Assembly (NCBI RefSeq): GCF_000293865.2
Contig: NZ_ALKN02000007.1
Coordinates: forward strand, 122,799-186,798
Source of the DNA: Limnohabitans sp. Rim28
GTDB taxonomy: Bacteria > Pseudomonadota > Gammaproteobacteria > Burkholderiales > Burkholderiaceae_C
DNA: 64,000 bases
Direction of reading: 5' to 3'
The position numbers were made by a program, and so were the translations under genes. Below, piece by piece: positions 18,565 through 28,876 of the stretch (position 1 is the stretch's first letter; each line of letters starts with the position of its first letter). Below the pieces are notes generated by a model. It was not told where the DNA came from, made no database searches, and was given only the letters and a program-made list of their open reading frames with translations.

Positions 18565-19527
18565 ATGACCCTGACCGAACTCAAATACATCGTGGCCGTG
18601 GCCCGCGAAAAGCACTTTGGCAAAGCGGCCGAGGCGTGCTTTGTGTCGCAGCCCACGCTGTCGCTGGCCATCAAGAAGCTTGAAGAAGAGCTGGAAGTCA
18701 AGCTGTTTGAGCGCAGCGCCAGCGAGGTATCGGTCACCCCCTTGGGCGAAGAAATCGTGCGTCAAGCGCAAAGCGTGCTGGAGCAGGCCGCCGAGATCAA
18801 AGAGATTGCCAAGCGCGGCAAGGACCCGCTGTCGGGCACCATGCGGCTGGGCGTCATCTACACGATTGGCCCGTATTTGCTGCCCGATTTGGTGCGCCAG
18901 ATCATCACCGACATTCCACAGATGCCGCTGATGCTGCAAGAGAACTTCACCGTGCGCCTGCTGGAGATGCTGCGCACGGGCGAGCTCGATTGCGCCATCT
19001 TGGCCGAGCCTTTTCCCGAGTCGGGTTTGGCCGTGGCGCCTTTGTACGACGAAACCTTTATGGCCGCTTTGCCATTGAACCACACCTTGGCCAAAGAAAC
19101 GTCCATCACGCCCGAGCAGCTGAAAAACGAAACCATGTTGCTGCTGGGCGCAGGCCATTGCTTTCGCGACCATGTCCTCGAGGTTTGCCCCGAATTCGCC
19201 CGTTATGCGAGCCAGACCGATGGCATCCGCAAGACCTTTGAGGGCTCGTCGCTGGAGACCATCAAGCACATGGTGGCGGCGGGCATGGGCGTGACCTTGG
19301 TGCCGCGTTTGTCAGTGCCTGACCTCAAACCGGTGCACAAGCGCTCGGGTGGGCACAGCGATTCGCCGGTGCGCTATTTGCCCATCGTGGACCCTGCGGG
19401 TGGCAAACCGCCCACCCGCCGTGTGGTGCTGGCCTGGCGGCGCAGTTACACCCGCTACGAAGCGATCGCGGCCATGCGCAATGCCATTTATGCCTGCCCC
19501 TTGCCCGGCGTGACCCGTTTGTCTTGA
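18565..19527 (+). CDS. oxyR: Hydrogen peroxide sensor regulator OxyR
   Basis: A LysR-family activator of 320 residues. The DNA-binding domain begins [19 protein letters not shown] with [13 protein letters not shown] as recognition helix region. The redox pair is C199 and C208 in [17 protein letters not shown], at the same residue numbers as the disulfide-forming cysteines of E. coli OxyR, which justifies the name. Oxidation by peroxide activates catalase and alkyl hydroperoxide reductase genes. The start lies 16 bp after recG, so the two may be co-transcribed; no typical autoregulatory divergent gene is present. The C-terminus is slightly longer than in E. coli. Confidence 0.96.
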   Translation: MTLTELKYIVAVAREKHFGKAAEACFVSQPTLSLAIKKLEEELEVKLFERSASEVSVTPLGEEIVRQAQSVLEQAAEIKEIAKRGKDPLSGTMRLGVIYTIGPYLLPDLVRQIITDIPQMPLMLQENFTVRLLEMLRTGELDCAILAEPFPESGLAVAPLYDETFMAALPLNHTLAKETSITPEQLKNETMLLLGAGHCFRDHVLEVCPEFARYASQTDGIRKTFEGSSLETIKHMVAAGMGVTLVPRLSVPDLKPVHKRSGGHSDSPVRYLPIVDPAGGKPPTRRVVLAWRRSYTRYEAIAAMRNAIYACPLPGVTRLS

Positions 19528-19537
19528 GGCCATTGGA

Positions 19538-20386
19538 GTGACGTCCAAACTCAAGCTTTACCTGGACTTGATCCGCTGGAACCGCCCTGCGGGCTGGTTG
19601 TTGCTGCTCTGGCCGTCTTTGGCCGCGCTGTGGGTGGCGGCGGACGGATTCCCCGGCTGGCATCTGGTGGCGGTGTTCACCCTGGGCACGATTTTGATGC
19701 GCAGTGCGGGATGCTGTGTCAACGATGTGGCCGACCGCGACTTTGACAAGCACGTCAAGCGCACCGCCAACCGCCCGGTCACGAGCGGGCGCTTGGGTGT
19801 GAAAGAAGCTTTGGCGGTGGGCGTTGTGCTGGCGCTGTGCGCCTTTGGCCTGGTGTTGACCACCAACACCGCCACCATTGCTTGGTCGTTTGCGGCGTTG
19901 GCGGTGACGCTGGCCTACCCGTATGCCAAGCGCTTCGTATCCATGCCACAGGCTGTGCTGGGCGTGGCTTTCAGCTTCGGCATCCCGATGGCGTTTGCCG
20001 CTGTGCAAGGCCAAGTACCGCTTTTGGCGTGGGGCTTGTTGCTGGGCAACCTGTTTTGGGTGTTGGCCTATGACACCGAGTACGCCATGGTGGACCGGGA
20101 TGACGACTTGAACATCGGCATGAAAACCTCTGCCATCACGCTGGGCCAATGGGATGTGACCGCGATTGCCTGCTTTTATCTGTTTTATTTGCTGGCTTGG
20201 GTGTTTTTGTTGGACGGAGCTTCACGCGGCGTGTGGTTTTGGGCGGGCTTGCTGGCGGCCATGGCGCAGGTGGTTTGGCACGTGCTGCTGATCAAAGACC
20301 GCTCACGCGAAGGCTGCTTCAAAGCCTTCAGGCTGAACCATTGGTTGGGGTTCAGCGTGTTTGTCGGCGTGGCGCTTTCTTACTGA
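19538..20386 (+). CDS. ubiA: 4-hydroxybenzoate octaprenyltransferase
   Basis: A membrane prenyltransferase of 282 residues in ubiquinone synthesis, attaching the polyprenyl tail to 4-hydroxybenzoate. The first aspartate-rich motif is NDVADRDFD and the second is DDDLN preceded by [10 protein letters not shown]. Eight or nine hydrophobic segments are visible. Translation starts at a GTG (19538-19540) preceded by TTGGAG, 10 bp after oxyR. The recG-oxyR-ubiA order is a conserved Burkholderiales arrangement. It ends before the convergent proC gene. Confidence 0.95.
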   Translation: MTSKLKLYLDLIRWNRPAGWLLLLWPSLAALWVAADGFPGWHLVAVFTLGTILMRSAGCCVNDVADRDFDKHVKRTANRPVTSGRLGVKEALAVGVVLALCAFGLVLTTNTATIAWSFAALAVTLAYPYAKRFVSMPQAVLGVAFSFGIPMAFAAVQGQVPLLAWGLLLGNLFWVLAYDTEYAMVDRDDDLNIGMKTSAITLGQWDVTAIACFYLFYLLAWVFLLDGASRGVWFWAGLLAAMAQVVWHVLLIKDRSREGCFKAFRLNHWLGFSVFVGVALSY

Positions 20387-20428
20387 TAGGCGCCCGAAAG
20401 CCCTATGGCGCTTTCATAATTAGAGAAT

Positions 20429-21253
20429 TTAGGCCTTGCCAAACTCGTCTCCCAGCTCGCCGGCCCGCTTTTGGGCGGCTTGCATGGCCACGACAAATGA
20501 AGCTTTGATACCTGCGCTGTCCATGCTGGTCAAGGCCGCGTAGGTGGTACCGCCCTTGGAGGTGACACGTTGGCGCAGCACTTCGGGTGTTTCGCTGGAG
20601 GCGGCGGCCAAAGCCGAAGCCCCAGAAAAGGTGGCCACTGCCAGTTGGTAGGCCTGGGCGGCGGTGAGCCCCATGCCCACGCCCGCTTCGGTCATGGCTT
20701 CTAAAAAGTAAAAAACGTAGGCGGGGCCCGATCCTGACAGCGCGGTCACGGCGTCCAGGTGTGTTTCTTGATCGACCCACACGCTCTGGCCTGTGGTGCG
20801 GATGATTTGCTCAACCTCAGCTTTGTCGGCGGGAGTGACCGATGGACAAGCGAACAAGCCGGTGATGCCTTGGCCGACCAGCGCAGGCGTGTTGGGCATG
20901 CAGCGCACCACACGCTGTGTGCTCAACCAGCGGCAAATGCTGTCTGTGCGGATGCCTGCAGCCACCGACAGGTGGAGCGCCGGACGGGTGAAAGGCATGA
21001 CCGGGAGTGCCGCCTCGAGAAAAACTTGGGGTTTGACGGCCCAGACCACCAACTCGGCTTGCGCCAAAGCCGGTCCTGCAGCAGACAAGGCGGTGATGCC
21101 AAAGTCTTGTTGCAGCTTGGCGGCCGTTTCTGCAAAAGGCTCAATCACGGTGAATTGTTCGGGCTTCATACCTTGACGAATCAGACCGCCGATGATGGCG
21201 CTGGCCATATTGCCGCCGCCAATAAAGGCCATGTGGTGTGCGTGGTGTGTCAT
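20429..21253 (-). CDS. proC: Pyrroline-5-carboxylate reductase
   Basis: The last enzyme of proline synthesis, 274 residues, reducing 1-pyrroline-5-carboxylate with NAD(P)H. The Rossmann motif is FIGGGNMASAIIGGL at the N-terminus, VRCMPNTPALVG is the conserved central block, and the C-terminal signature ALSGSGPAYVFYFLEAM and VTSKGGTT are intact. The start at 21251-21253 gives a His-rich leader (MTHHAHHMAF); the internal ATG before AFIGGG is an alternative. Convergent with ubiA and divergent from the ribosomal operon, with a 368-bp gap upstream. Confidence 0.96.
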   Translation of the reverse strand: MTHHAHHMAFIGGGNMASAIIGGLIRQGMKPEQFTVIEPFAETAAKLQQDFGITALSAAGPALAQAELVVWAVKPQVFLEAALPVMPFTRPALHLSVAAGIRTDSICRWLSTQRVVRCMPNTPALVGQGITGLFACPSVTPADKAEVEQIIRTTGQSVWVDQETHLDAVTALSGSGPAYVFYFLEAMTEAGVGMGLTAAQAYQLAVATFSGASALAAASSETPEVLRQRVTSKGGTTYAALTSMDSAGIKASFVVAMQAAQKRAGELGDEFGKA

Positions 21254-21445
21254 GGGTTGCAAACTCCGAAAGTGACGCCAAAGGGCCTGTTGAACGCTGT
21301 GATGCGGCGATTGTCGCTGTTTGTGCGGTCGCCATTGGGGTGTCCGTGGCGATGGCCGGCTGCATGGGCGCCCATCGAGAGCCCCGTCCTTTTGAGGCGC
21401 TGCCAGGTGGAAAGCGCAGGTTTTGCAAATTATTTGCTCAAGTGG

Positions 21446-21474
21446 TTGCGCCACGCATTTTTTAAAGGCATAAT
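21446..21474 (+). promoter_or_regulatory. Sigma-70-like promoter for the rplN operon
   Basis: The 368-bp gap between proC (ends its 5' side at 21253) and rplN (21622) has no gene that I can support. It contains TTGCGC at 21446-21451, a 17-bp spacer and CATAAT at 21469-21474, a good sigma-70 pair oriented toward rplN. This leaves a leader of about 140 nt. A CGCTTTT/AAAAGGCG near-palindrome follows at about 21483-21498. The presence of a promoter fits with rplN being the first gene of its own transcription unit here. Confidence 0.6.
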
Positions 21475-21621
21475 AGAGGGCTTCGCTTTTCAAAAGGCGT
21501 AGGTATCTGCCCAATCTGAAGTGCCGCGAGTGGTTTGCGGTGTGAATGACGGGTCCAAGACTGATTCTTGTGTGTTGGCTATTGGGCTGGCAGGCAAAGA
21601 ATACAAGTTGGGAACAAAGAA

Positions 21622-21990
21622 ATGATCCAGACAGAATCTCGGTTGGATGTGGCCGACAACACCGGCGCAAAGTCCGTGCTGTGCATCAAGGTGCTCGGCG
21701 GGTCCAAGCGTCGCTATGCAAGTGTTGGCGACATCATCAAAGTGAGCATCAAAGAAGCCGCCCCACGTGGTCGCGTCAAAAAAGGCGAGATCTACAGTGC
21801 AGTGGTGGTTCGCACCGCCAAGGGCATCCGCCGCGGCGATGGCTCCCTCATCAAATTCGATGGCAACGCCGCTGTGTTGCTGAACGCCAAGTTGGAGCCT
21901 ATTGGCACCCGCATCTTCGGCCCGGTCACGCGTGAACTGCGTACCGAGAAGTTCATGAAGATCGTGTCCTTGGCTCCTGAAGTACTGTAA
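21622..21990 (+). CDS. rplN: 50S ribosomal protein L14
   Basis: Ribosomal protein uL14, 122 residues, at the 30S-50S interface. It starts [19 protein letters not shown], the invariant family N-terminus, which fixes the ATG at 21622. In most bacteria rpsQ precedes it; here it directly follows a promoter-bearing gap and the S10 block is not adjacent, so it heads the spc operon. Confidence 0.98.
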   Translation: MIQTESRLDVADNTGAKSVLCIKVLGGSKRRYASVGDIIKVSIKEAAPRGRVKKGEIYSAVVVRTAKGIRRGDGSLIKFDGNAAVLLNAKLEPIGTRIFGPVTRELRTEKFMKIVSLAPEVL

Positions 21991-21999
21991 GGACGCGCC

Positions 22000-22320
22000 A
22001 TGAACAAGATTCGCAAAGGCGACGAAGTCATCGTCATCACAGGTCGTGACAAGGGCAAGCGCGGCAAAGTGTCGCTCCGTGCCACTGACTCGCACTTGGT
22101 CATTGATGGTATCAACATCGTCAAAAAACACGCCAAGCCAAACCCGATGAAGGGTACTACTGGCGGCATCATCGAAAAGGCCATGCCGATTCACCAATCC
22201 AATGTGGCCATTTTCAATGCCGCAACAGGTAAGGCTGATCGCGTGGGCATCAAGCTGCAAGCTGACGGAACACGCGTTCGTGTTTACAAGTCGAGCGGCG
22301 AAGAAATCAAGGTGGCATGA
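22000..22320 (+). CDS. rplX: 50S ribosomal protein L24
   Basis: Ribosomal protein uL24, 106 residues, an assembly initiator near the peptide exit tunnel. The KOW motif is visible as [18 protein letters not shown] near the start. It follows rplN by 9 bp and its stop overlaps a possible upstream start of rplE. Standard spc-operon position. Confidence 0.98.
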   Translation: MNKIRKGDEVIVITGRDKGKRGKVSLRATDSHLVIDGINIVKKHAKPNPMKGTTGGIIEKAMPIHQSNVAIFNAATGKADRVGIKLQADGTRVRVYKSSGEEIKVA

Positions 22321-22322
22321 GC

Positions 22323-22862
22323 ATGGCACGTCTTCAACAACTCTTCCGCGAGAAAATCGCTGCCGATTTGACAGCCAAGTTCGGCTACAAGTCACCGATG
22401 CAGGTTCCTCGCATCACCAAGATCACCCTCAACATGGGTGTGTCTGAAGCGGTCGCTGACAAGAAAGTCATGGACCACGCTGTCAGCGACTTGACCAAGA
22501 TTGCCGGCCAAAAGCCTGTAGTGACCAAGGCCAAGAAGGCGATTGCTGGTTTCAAGATCCGTGAGCAACAAGCCATCGGCTGTATGGTCACACTGCGTGG
22601 CGTTCAGATGTATGAATTCCTGGACCGTTTCGTGACCGTGGCTTTGCCTCGCGTTCGTGACTTCCGTGGTATCTCGGGTCGCGCATTTGATGGTCGTGGT
22701 AACTACAACATCGGCGTCAAAGAGCAGATCATTTTCCCTGAAATCGAGTACGACAAGGTCGATGCCTTGCGCGGTCTCAACATCAGCATCACCACCACGG
22801 CCAAGTCTGACGAAGAGTGCAAAGCGCTCTTGACAGCTTTCCGCTTCCCCTTCAAGAACTGA
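22323..22862 (+). CDS. rplE: 50S ribosomal protein L5
   Basis: Ribosomal protein uL5, 179 residues, which binds 5S rRNA in the central protuberance. It has [16 protein letters not shown] and the C-terminal [14 protein letters not shown] sequence (here [17 protein letters not shown]). I chose the ATG giving MARLQQ, as in relatives; an ATG two codons upstream overlaps the rplX stop and is equally well placed for the AAGGTGG ribosome-binding site. Confidence 0.97.
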   Translation: MARLQQLFREKIAADLTAKFGYKSPMQVPRITKITLNMGVSEAVADKKVMDHAVSDLTKIAGQKPVVTKAKKAIAGFKIREQQAIGCMVTLRGVQMYEFLDRFVTVALPRVRDFRGISGRAFDGRGNYNIGVKEQIIFPEIEYDKVDALRGLNISITTTAKSDEECKALLTAFRFPFKN

Positions 22863-22870
22863 GGTGCCAC

Positions 22871-23176
22871 GTGGCTAAAGTAGCTTTGATCGAGCGTGAG
22901 CTCAAGCGTGAAAAACTGGCTGCCAAGTTCGCGAAGAAATACGCGGAATTGAAAGCAGTTGCCAACGATTTCAAGCGCAGCGATGAAGAGCGCGCAGCTG
23001 CCCGTCTGGGCCTGCAAAAGCTCCCACGCAACGCAAACCCGACCCGTCAACGCAACCGCTGTGAAATCACCGGTCGCCCACGCGGTACGTTCCGTCAATT
23101 TGGTTTGGGTCGCGCCAAAATCCGTGAATTAGCCTTTGCAGGCCACATTCCGGGCGTGACCAAGGCCAGCTGGTAA
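22871..23176 (+). CDS. rpsN: 30S ribosomal protein S14
   Basis: Ribosomal protein uS14, 101 residues, of the long zinc-free type: only one cysteine remains ([10 protein letters not shown]) and the CxxC pairs of the short zinc form are missing. It starts at GTG 22871, giving the family N-terminus [10 protein letters not shown], 8 bp after rplE. It sits in the 30S head. Confidence 0.97.
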   Translation: MAKVALIERELKREKLAAKFAKKYAELKAVANDFKRSDEERAAARLGLQKLPRNANPTRQRNRCEITGRPRGTFRQFGLGRAKIRELAFAGHIPGVTKASW

Positions 23177-23194
23177 TCGGCAGGAGATAACAAC

Positions 23195-23590
23195 ATGAGC
23201 ATGAGTGATCCTATTGCCGATCTGTTGACCCGCATCCGTAATGCACAAATGGTGGCGAAAGCTGCTGTGATGGTTCCTTCTTCCAAAGTGAAGGTGGCCA
23301 TTGCCCAAGTGCTGAAAGATGAAGGCTACATTGACGGTTTCCAAGTCAAAACCGAAGACGGCAAGTCCGTTCTCGAAATTGCCCTGAAGTACTACGCCGG
23401 TCGCCCAGTCATTGAGCGCATCGAGCGCGTAAGCCGCCCTGGTTTGCGTGTGTACAAAGGCCGTGATGCCATCCCACAAGTCCAGAACGGCTTGGGCGTC
23501 GCCATTGTCACCACACCTCAAGGTGTGATGACCGACCGCAAAGCGCGCGCAGCCGGTGTCGGTGGCGAAGTGCTGTGCTACGTCGCTTAA
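23195..23590 (+). CDS. rpsH: 30S ribosomal protein S8
   Basis: Ribosomal protein uS8, 131 residues, binding 16S rRNA helix 21. It starts [18 protein letters not shown] and ends with [11 protein letters not shown], both family hallmarks. In E. coli S8 autoregulates the spc operon at the L5 start; whether that holds here cannot be told. AGGAG precedes the start. Confidence 0.98.
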   Translation: MSMSDPIADLLTRIRNAQMVAKAAVMVPSSKVKVAIAQVLKDEGYIDGFQVKTEDGKSVLEIALKYYAGRPVIERIERVSRPGLRVYKGRDAIPQVQNGLGVAIVTTPQGVMTDRKARAAGVGGEVLCYVA

Positions 23591-23606
23591 AGGCAGGAGA
23601 GACTGA

Positions 23607-24140
23607 ATGTCCCGAGTAGCAAAAATGCCCGTGACCATCCCCGCAGGTGTGGATGTGTCCGTGAACCAAAATCAAATCAGTGTGAAAGGCGCTGGTGGCC
23701 AACTGGCCATCGCCGCCAACATGCTGGTGACCGTGAACAACGAAGGCGGCAAACTCAGCTTTGCACCCGCCAACGATTCACGCGAAGCCAATGCCATGAG
23801 TGGCACCTTGCGTCAGCTGGTGAACAACATGGTGACTGGTGTGACCAAAGGCTTTGAGAAAAAGCTGAGCCTGGTCGGTGTGGGTTACAAAGCGGCTGCC
23901 ACTGGCGCCAAGTTGAACCTCGCTGTGGGTTATTCGCACCCCGTCAACATCGACATGCCCGCGGGCATCACGGTAGCCACCCCATCCGCGACTGAAATCG
24001 TGATCAAGGGTGCAGACCGTCAACGTGTTGGCCAAATCGCTGCTGAGATCCGTGCTGTTCGTCCCCCTGAGCCCTACAAAGGCAAAGGCATCCGTTATTC
24101 GGATGAGAAGATCACGATCAAAGAGACCAAGAAGAAATAA
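23607..24140 (+). CDS. rplF: 50S ribosomal protein L6
   Basis: Ribosomal protein uL6, 177 residues, near the GTPase-associated region. It starts [15 protein letters not shown] and ends with the [15 protein letters not shown] block followed by a Lys-rich tail. Two similar alpha/beta domains are expected. It is 16 bp after rpsH with an AGGAGAG ribosome-binding site. Confidence 0.98.
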   Translation: MSRVAKMPVTIPAGVDVSVNQNQISVKGAGGQLAIAANMLVTVNNEGGKLSFAPANDSREANAMSGTLRQLVNNMVTGVTKGFEKKLSLVGVGYKAAATGAKLNLAVGYSHPVNIDMPAGITVATPSATEIVIKGADRQRVGQIAAEIRAVRPPEPYKGKGIRYSDEKITIKETKKK

Positions 24141-24151
24141 GGAGCTGCATC

Positions 24152-24517
24152 ATGATGACCAAGAAAGAGCAGCGTCTCCGTCGTGCACGTCAAACACGCA
24201 TCCGCATTGCCCAGCAAGGCGTGGCACGTTTGACTGTGAACCGCACCAACCTGCACATTTATGCCAGCGTTATCTCTGGCTGCGGTACCAAAGTTTTGGC
24301 AGCCGCATCAACCGCAGAAGCCGAAGTGCGTACCGCTTTGGGCGCTGCAGGCAAAGGTGGCAACTCCGCAGCAGCAGCAGTGATCGGCAAGCGCATTGCT
24401 GAAAAAGCGAAAGCCGCTGGCGTTGAGAAGGTCGCCTTCGACCGCGCAGGTTTTGCCTACCACGGTCGTGTCAAGGCTTTGGCCGAAGCAGCCCGTGAAG
24501 CAGGTCTGCAGTTCTAA
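24152..24517 (+). CDS. rplR: 50S ribosomal protein L18
   Basis: Ribosomal protein uL18, 121 residues, a 5S rRNA binder. The basic N-terminus is followed by [17 protein letters not shown], and the C-terminus has [24 protein letters not shown], diagnostic for the family. Two adjacent ATGs are possible; the first is best spaced from AAGGAG. Confidence 0.98.
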   Translation: MMTKKEQRLRRARQTRIRIAQQGVARLTVNRTNLHIYASVISGCGTKVLAAASTAEAEVRTALGAAGKGGNSAAAAVIGKRIAEKAKAAGVEKVAFDRAGFAYHGRVKALAEAAREAGLQF

Positions 24518-24534
24518 ACGGATCGGAGATACAA

Positions 24535-25053
24535 ATGGCTAAATTTACAGCAAAACCGCAAAGCGAAGGACCTGAAGACGGTCTTCGCGAGAAGATGATC
24601 GCGGTCAATCGCGTGACCAAAGTGGTCAAGGGCGGCCGTATCCTCGGTTTCGCAGCATTGACTGTGGTCGGCGACGGCGATGGCAAAGTTGGCATGGGCA
24701 AGGGCAAATCGAAAGAAGTGCCAGCAGCTGTGCAAAAGGCGATGGAAGAAGCGCGCCGTAACTTGGCCAAAGTCCACCTTAAAAATGGCACGATTCACCA
24801 CGCCGTTCACGGCCACCATGGCGCAGCTCGCGTCATGATGGCACCAGCACCAAAGGGTACCGGCATCATCGCTGGTGGTCCAATGCGCGCTGTGTTCGAA
24901 GTGGTGGGCATCACCGACATCGTGGCCAAGAGCCACGGTTCGTCCAACCCTTACAACATGGTTCGTGCCACCTTGGACGCTTTGTCCAACTGCACAACAG
25001 CTTCCAACGTGGCTGCCAAGCGTGGCAAGTCGGTTGAAGAGTTGTTCGGCTGA
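24535..25053 (+). CDS. rpsE: 30S ribosomal protein S5
   Basis: Ribosomal protein uS5, 172 residues, important for decoding fidelity. It has [20 protein letters not shown] sequence (here [16 protein letters not shown]) and [14 protein letters not shown] in the C-terminal half. It starts 17 bp after rplR with a GGAG site. Confidence 0.98.
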   Translation: MAKFTAKPQSEGPEDGLREKMIAVNRVTKVVKGGRILGFAALTVVGDGDGKVGMGKGKSKEVPAAVQKAMEEARRNLAKVHLKNGTIHHAVHGHHGAARVMMAPAPKGTGIIAGGPMRAVFEVVGITDIVAKSHGSSNPYNMVRATLDALSNCTTASNVAAKRGKSVEELFG

Positions 25054-25067
25054 ACCGGAGAACGAAC

Positions 25068-25250
25068 ATGACGACAGCATCTACCGTAAAAGTCCAACTG
25101 GTTCGCAGCCCGATTGGCACCAAAGAGTCACACCGCGCTACTGTGCGTGGCTTGGGCTTGCGCAAGCTCAATTCTGTGAGTGAGTTGCAAGACTCGCCCG
25201 CAGTGCGCGGCATGATCAACAAGATCAGTTACCTGGTCAAAGTTCTCTAA
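25068..25250 (+). CDS. rpmD: 50S ribosomal protein L30
   Basis: Ribosomal protein uL30, 60 residues, the short bacterial form. [21 protein letters not shown] and [11 protein letters not shown] blocks are present. An adjacent GGAG site lies before the ATG. Position between rpsE and rplO is the standard spc order. Confidence 0.97.
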   Translation: MTTASTVKVQLVRSPIGTKESHRATVRGLGLRKLNSVSELQDSPAVRGMINKISYLVKVL

Positions 25251-25260
25251 GAGGCGAATG

Positions 25261-25692
25261 ATGGAACTCAACAGCATCAAGCCCGCAGAAGGCTCTAAGC
25301 ACGCGCCACGTCGCGTTGGCCGTGGTATCGGTTCGGGCTTGGGTAAAACCGCCGGCCGTGGTCACAAAGGTCAAAAATCCCGTTCGGGTGGTTACCACAA
25401 AGTGGGTTTCGAAGGCGGTCAAATGCCTTTGCAGCGCCGTTTGCCCAAGCGCGGCTTCAAGTCCATGACGCTGAAGTACAACGCTGAAATCACTTTGACC
25501 TCTCTTGAGCGTCTTGCTTTGCCTGAAGTCGATGTTTTGACATTGAAGCAAGCAGGCCTGGTGGGTCAAATGGCCAAAGTGGTCAAAGTGATCAACACAG
25601 GTGAGTTGTCCAAAGCGGTCAAGTTGACAGGCATTGGTGCAACAGCTGGTGCCAAGGCCGCCATTGAGGCAGCCGGCGGTTCCGTGGCCTGA
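25261..25692 (+). CDS. rplO: 50S ribosomal protein L15
   Basis: Ribosomal protein uL15, 143 residues, with the long flexible Gly/Arg/Lys-rich N-terminal arm ([19 protein letters not shown]) that enters the 23S core. I chose the second of two tandem ATGs (MELNSIKP), the family start. It is followed by secY after 22 bp. Confidence 0.97.
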   Translation: MELNSIKPAEGSKHAPRRVGRGIGSGLGKTAGRGHKGQKSRSGGYHKVGFEGGQMPLQRRLPKRGFKSMTLKYNAEITLTSLERLALPEVDVLTLKQAGLVGQMAKVVKVINTGELSKAVKLTGIGATAGAKAAIEAAGGSVA

Positions 25693-25714
25693 TCTTTGAA
25701 GACAGAGACGCACT

Positions 25715-27034
25715 GTGGCAACCATCGCTCATCAGACATCCAAGGCAGGCAAGTTTGGCGACCTGCGTCGTCGGCTTGTTTTCTTGCTGTTGGCGCTGGT
25801 TGTATACCGCATGGGTGCGCACATCCCCGTGCCCGGGATTGATCCTGACCAACTGAAGCAATTGTTCAATGGTCAGCAGGGCGGCATTTTGAATTTATTC
25901 AACATGTTCTCTGGTGGTGCCTTGTCTCGCTTCACTGTTTTTGCGCTGGGCATCATGCCTTACATCTCTGCATCGATCGTGATGCAGTTGATGACTTACG
26001 TGGTTCCCACGTTTGAGCAGATGAAAAAAGAGGGTGAAGCTGGTCGTCGAAAAATTACCCAATACACACGTTTTGGTGCCTTGGGTTTGGCCATCTTTCA
26101 ATCTTTTGGTATTGCCGTTGCACTCGAAGCTTCGGCCGGCTTGGTGATCAATCCTGGAATGGGTTTCCGGATGACCGCTGTGGTCAGCTTGACCGCGGGC
26201 GCCATGTTCCTGATGTGGCTGGGTGAGCAAATCACTGAGCGTGGTTTGGGTAACGGTATTTCAATTTTGATTTTTGCGGGGATTGCTGCGGGTTTGCCCA
26301 GCGCTCTCGGCGGCTTGTTTGAGTTGGTTCGTACCGGCGCCATGAATCCTTTGATCTCCCTGTTGATCATTGTGGTGGTCGGCTTGGTGACTTATTTTGT
26401 GGTTTTTGTCGAAAGAGGACAACGCAAAATCTTGGTGAACTACGCACGCCGACAGGTTGGAAATAAAGTTTATGGTGGTCAGTCTTCGCACTTGCCACTG
26501 AAGCTGAACATGGCGGGTGTCATTCCTCCCATTTTTGCTTCATCGATCATTTTGTTGCCAGCCACATTGATTGGTTGGTTCAGTTCGGGTTCCTCTGAAA
26601 GTTCGGTGGTTCGCTTTTTCAAAGATGTGGCCAACGCCTTGGCGCCTGGCCAGCCCGTTTATGTCATGTTCTATGCGGCGGCCATTATTTTCTTCTGTTT
26701 CTTCTATACGGCCCTTGTTTTCAACAGCCGTGAAACAGCCGATAACTTGAAAAAAAGTGGTGCGTTCATTCCTGGCATTCGCCCGGGTGACCAAACTGCC
26801 AAATTCATCGACAAGATTTTGTTGCGATTGACCGCTGTGGGTGCTGCTTACATCACGTTCGTGTGCCTGCTGCCAGAGTTCTTGATTCTGAAATACAATG
26901 TTCCGTTTTACTTTGGCGGTACATCTTTGTTGATCATTGTGGTGGTCACAATGGATTTCATGGCGCAAGTTCAAAACTACATGATGTCTCAGCAGTACGA
27001 CTCTCTCCTGAAAAAGGCGAGTTTCAAGTCCTGA
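25715..27034 (+). CDS. secY: Protein translocase subunit SecY
   Basis: The channel-forming subunit of the SecYEG translocase in the inner membrane, 439 residues with ten hydrophobic segments. [24 protein letters not shown] N-terminus, the plug region with [20 protein letters not shown] and the C-terminal cytoplasmic [18 protein letters not shown] segment are all present. It starts at a GTG (25715) after rplO. Its codon use is more AT-rich than the ribosomal genes, as is common for membrane proteins. About 105 bp separates it from rpmJ. Confidence 0.97.
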   Translation: MATIAHQTSKAGKFGDLRRRLVFLLLALVVYRMGAHIPVPGIDPDQLKQLFNGQQGGILNLFNMFSGGALSRFTVFALGIMPYISASIVMQLMTYVVPTFEQMKKEGEAGRRKITQYTRFGALGLAIFQSFGIAVALEASAGLVINPGMGFRMTAVVSLTAGAMFLMWLGEQITERGLGNGISILIFAGIAAGLPSALGGLFELVRTGAMNPLISLLIIVVVGLVTYFVVFVERGQRKILVNYARRQVGNKVYGGQSSHLPLKLNMAGVIPPIFASSIILLPATLIGWFSSGSSESSVVRFFKDVANALAPGQPVYVMFYAAAIIFFCFFYTALVFNSRETADNLKKSGAFIPGIRPGDQTAKFIDKILLRLTAVGAAYITFVCLLPEFLILKYNVPFYFGGTSLLIIVVVTMDFMAQVQNYMMSQQYDSLLKKASFKS

Positions 27035-27139
27035 TGGCGTAAGTGGTTTGGGTCAAGCCCCTTGATGCGAGTGTTCAAGGGCCCAGTTTTTAACTTTGTC
27101 TGGTTAGACAAATCATTGATAAGTTTTTTGGAGAGAACC

Positions 27140-27253
27140 ATGAGAGTTTCTGCTTCGGTAAAAAAGATTTGCCGTAATTGCAAAGTTATCCGCCGTAAAG
27201 GCGTTGTTCGTGTGATCTGCACAGATCCACGTCACAAGCAGCGTCAAGGCTGA
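27140..27253 (+). CDS. rpmJ: 50S ribosomal protein L36
   Basis: Ribosomal protein bL36, 37 residues, the zinc-binding form: [11 protein letters not shown] followed by [11 protein letters not shown] supplies the C-x2-C-x12-C-x4-H ligands. It begins [11 protein letters not shown] at 27140 after GGAGAG. An upstream in-frame ATG at 27065 is not conserved and is ignored. Confidence 0.97.
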   Translation: MRVSASVKKICRNCKVIRRKGVVRVICTDPRHKQRQG

Positions 27254-27277
27254 TTGAACTAGTTTTAGAGGACGAAA

Positions 27278-27643
27278 ATGGCACGTATCGCTGGCATCAA
27301 CATTCCGCCGCACAAACATGCTGAAATTGGCTTGACCGCCATTTTCGGTATTGGTCGCACCCGCGCTCGACAAATTTGCGAGGCCACTGGCATCGCTTAT
27401 TCGAAGAAGATCAAGGATCTGACCGACGCAGACTTGGAAAAAATTCGCGACCACATCGCTGTGTTCACCATTGAAGGTGACCTGCGCCGTGAGACCACCA
27501 TGAACATCAAGCGTTTGATGGACATTGGTTGCTACCGTGGTTTCCGTCACCGTCGTGGCTTGCCCATGCGCGGTCAGCGCACACGTACCAATGCACGTAC
27601 TCGCAAGGGACCGCGCAAAGGTGCTGCGGCTCTGAAGAAATAA
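27278..27643 (+). CDS. rpsM: 30S ribosomal protein S13
   Basis: Ribosomal protein uS13, 121 residues, in the 30S head contacting tRNA and L5. It begins [19 protein letters not shown] and ends with [17 protein letters not shown], the basic tail. It opens the alpha block (rpsM-rpsK-rpsD-rpoA-rplQ). Confidence 0.98.
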   Translation: MARIAGINIPPHKHAEIGLTAIFGIGRTRARQICEATGIAYSKKIKDLTDADLEKIRDHIAVFTIEGDLRRETTMNIKRLMDIGCYRGFRHRRGLPMRGQRTRTNARTRKGPRKGAAALKK

Positions 27644-27662
27644 GCAGGACTGAGAGACCAAC

Positions 27663-28067
27663 ATGGCAAAAGCACAATCAAACAGCGCAGCACAACGTGT
27701 CCGCAAAAAAGTCCGCAAGAACATTGCCGACGGCATTGCTCACGTGCACGCTTCGTTCAACAACACCATCATCACGATCACCGATCGCCAAGGCAATGCT
27801 TTGTCTTGGGCGTCTTCGGGTGGCCAAGGCTTCAAGGGTTCACGCAAGTCAACACCTTTTGCAGCCCAAGTGGCCTCCGAAGTAGCGGGTCGTGCTGCGC
27901 AAGAACAAGGCATCAAAAACCTCGACGTCGAGATCAAGGGCCCAGGCCCAGGTCGCGAGTCTTCGGTTCGTGCTTTGGGTGCGTTGGGCATTCGCATCAC
28001 ATCGATTGCCGATGTGACGCCAGTCCCGCACAACGGTTGCCGCCCTCAAAAGCGTCGCCGCATTTAA
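27663..28067 (+). CDS. rpsK: 30S ribosomal protein S11
   Basis: Ribosomal protein uS11, 134 residues, in the 30S platform. [21 protein letters not shown] and the C-terminal [17 protein letters not shown] are diagnostic. It follows rpsM by 19 bp, with an 85-bp gap before rpsD that contains a CG-rich hairpin-like stretch. Confidence 0.98.
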   Translation: MAKAQSNSAAQRVRKKVRKNIADGIAHVHASFNNTIITITDRQGNALSWASSGGQGFKGSRKSTPFAAQVASEVAGRAAQEQGIKNLDVEIKGPGPGRESSVRALGALGIRITSIADVTPVPHNGCRPQKRRRI

Positions 28068-28152
28068 TCTCTCACCAAGCCCACCGCCAGGCCTTGCTTG
28101 CATCGCCTGGCTCCCGCATTTCTGATGCGGCAGCTGCATAAAGGAAAATCAA

Positions 28153-28776
28153 GTGGCACGTTACCTAGGCCCCAAGGCCAAACTTTCCCGCCGTGAAGGC
28201 ACTGACTTGTTCTTGAAGAGTGCACGTCGCTCTATCGCAGACAAGTCTAAATTTGACACCAAACCAGGCCAACACGGCCGTACTTCCGGTCAACGCACAT
28301 CGGACTACGGTCTGCAGTTGCGCGAGAAGCAAAAAGTCAAGCGCATGTACGGTGTGTTGGAGAAGCAGTTCCGCCGCTACTTCGCCGAGGCTGACCGTCG
28401 CAAAGGCAACACAGGCTCGAACCTGTTGGCTTTGCTCGAGTGCCGCCTGGACAACGTTGTTTACCGTATGGGTTTCGGCTCTACACGTGCAGAAGCCCGT
28501 CAGATGGTTTCTCACAAAGCCATCACGGTCAACGGCCAATCTGTGAACATCCCTTCATACTTGGTCAAAGCCGGTGATGTGGTTGCGGTTCGCGAAAAAT
28601 CCAAAAAGCAAAACCGTGTGGTTGAAGCTCTGCAGTTGGCTGCTCAAGTTGGCATGCCTGCGTGGGTTGAAGTCAATGCGGACAAAGCCGAAGGCACCTT
28701 CAAAAAGGTTCCTGACCGTGACGAATTTGGTGCTGACATCAACGAATCGTTGATTGTCGAACTGTATTCACGTTAA
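28153..28776 (+). CDS. rpsD: 30S ribosomal protein S4
   Basis: Ribosomal protein uS4, 207 residues, a primary 16S binder. It starts at GTG (28153) with [18 protein letters not shown] and contains the S4 RNA-binding domain [19 protein letters not shown]. No cysteine cluster, so the zinc-free form. S4 represses the alpha operon in E. coli; no clear pseudoknot could be assessed here. Confidence 0.98.
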   Translation: MARYLGPKAKLSRREGTDLFLKSARRSIADKSKFDTKPGQHGRTSGQRTSDYGLQLREKQKVKRMYGVLEKQFRRYFAEADRRKGNTGSNLLALLECRLDNVVYRMGFGSTRAEARQMVSHKAITVNGQSVNIPSYLVKAGDVVAVREKSKKQNRVVEALQLAAQVGMPAWVEVNADKAEGTFKKVPDRDEFGADINESLIVELYSR

Positions 28777-28876
28777 TTCGCTGTTTTGATCGTTCCCAGT
28801 GCGTTATTTCTTTCGCCTGGGCGCTTCATCAGCCTTACCGGTGTAACGAACCGGGGGTATTGAGAAGGAAGTCTGA

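Noticed and set aside
20396..20415. GAAAGC-N8-GCTTTC hairpin between ubiA and proC as a terminator
   Set aside because: The stem is only 6 bp and no T-run follows on either strand, so it is not listed as a feature.
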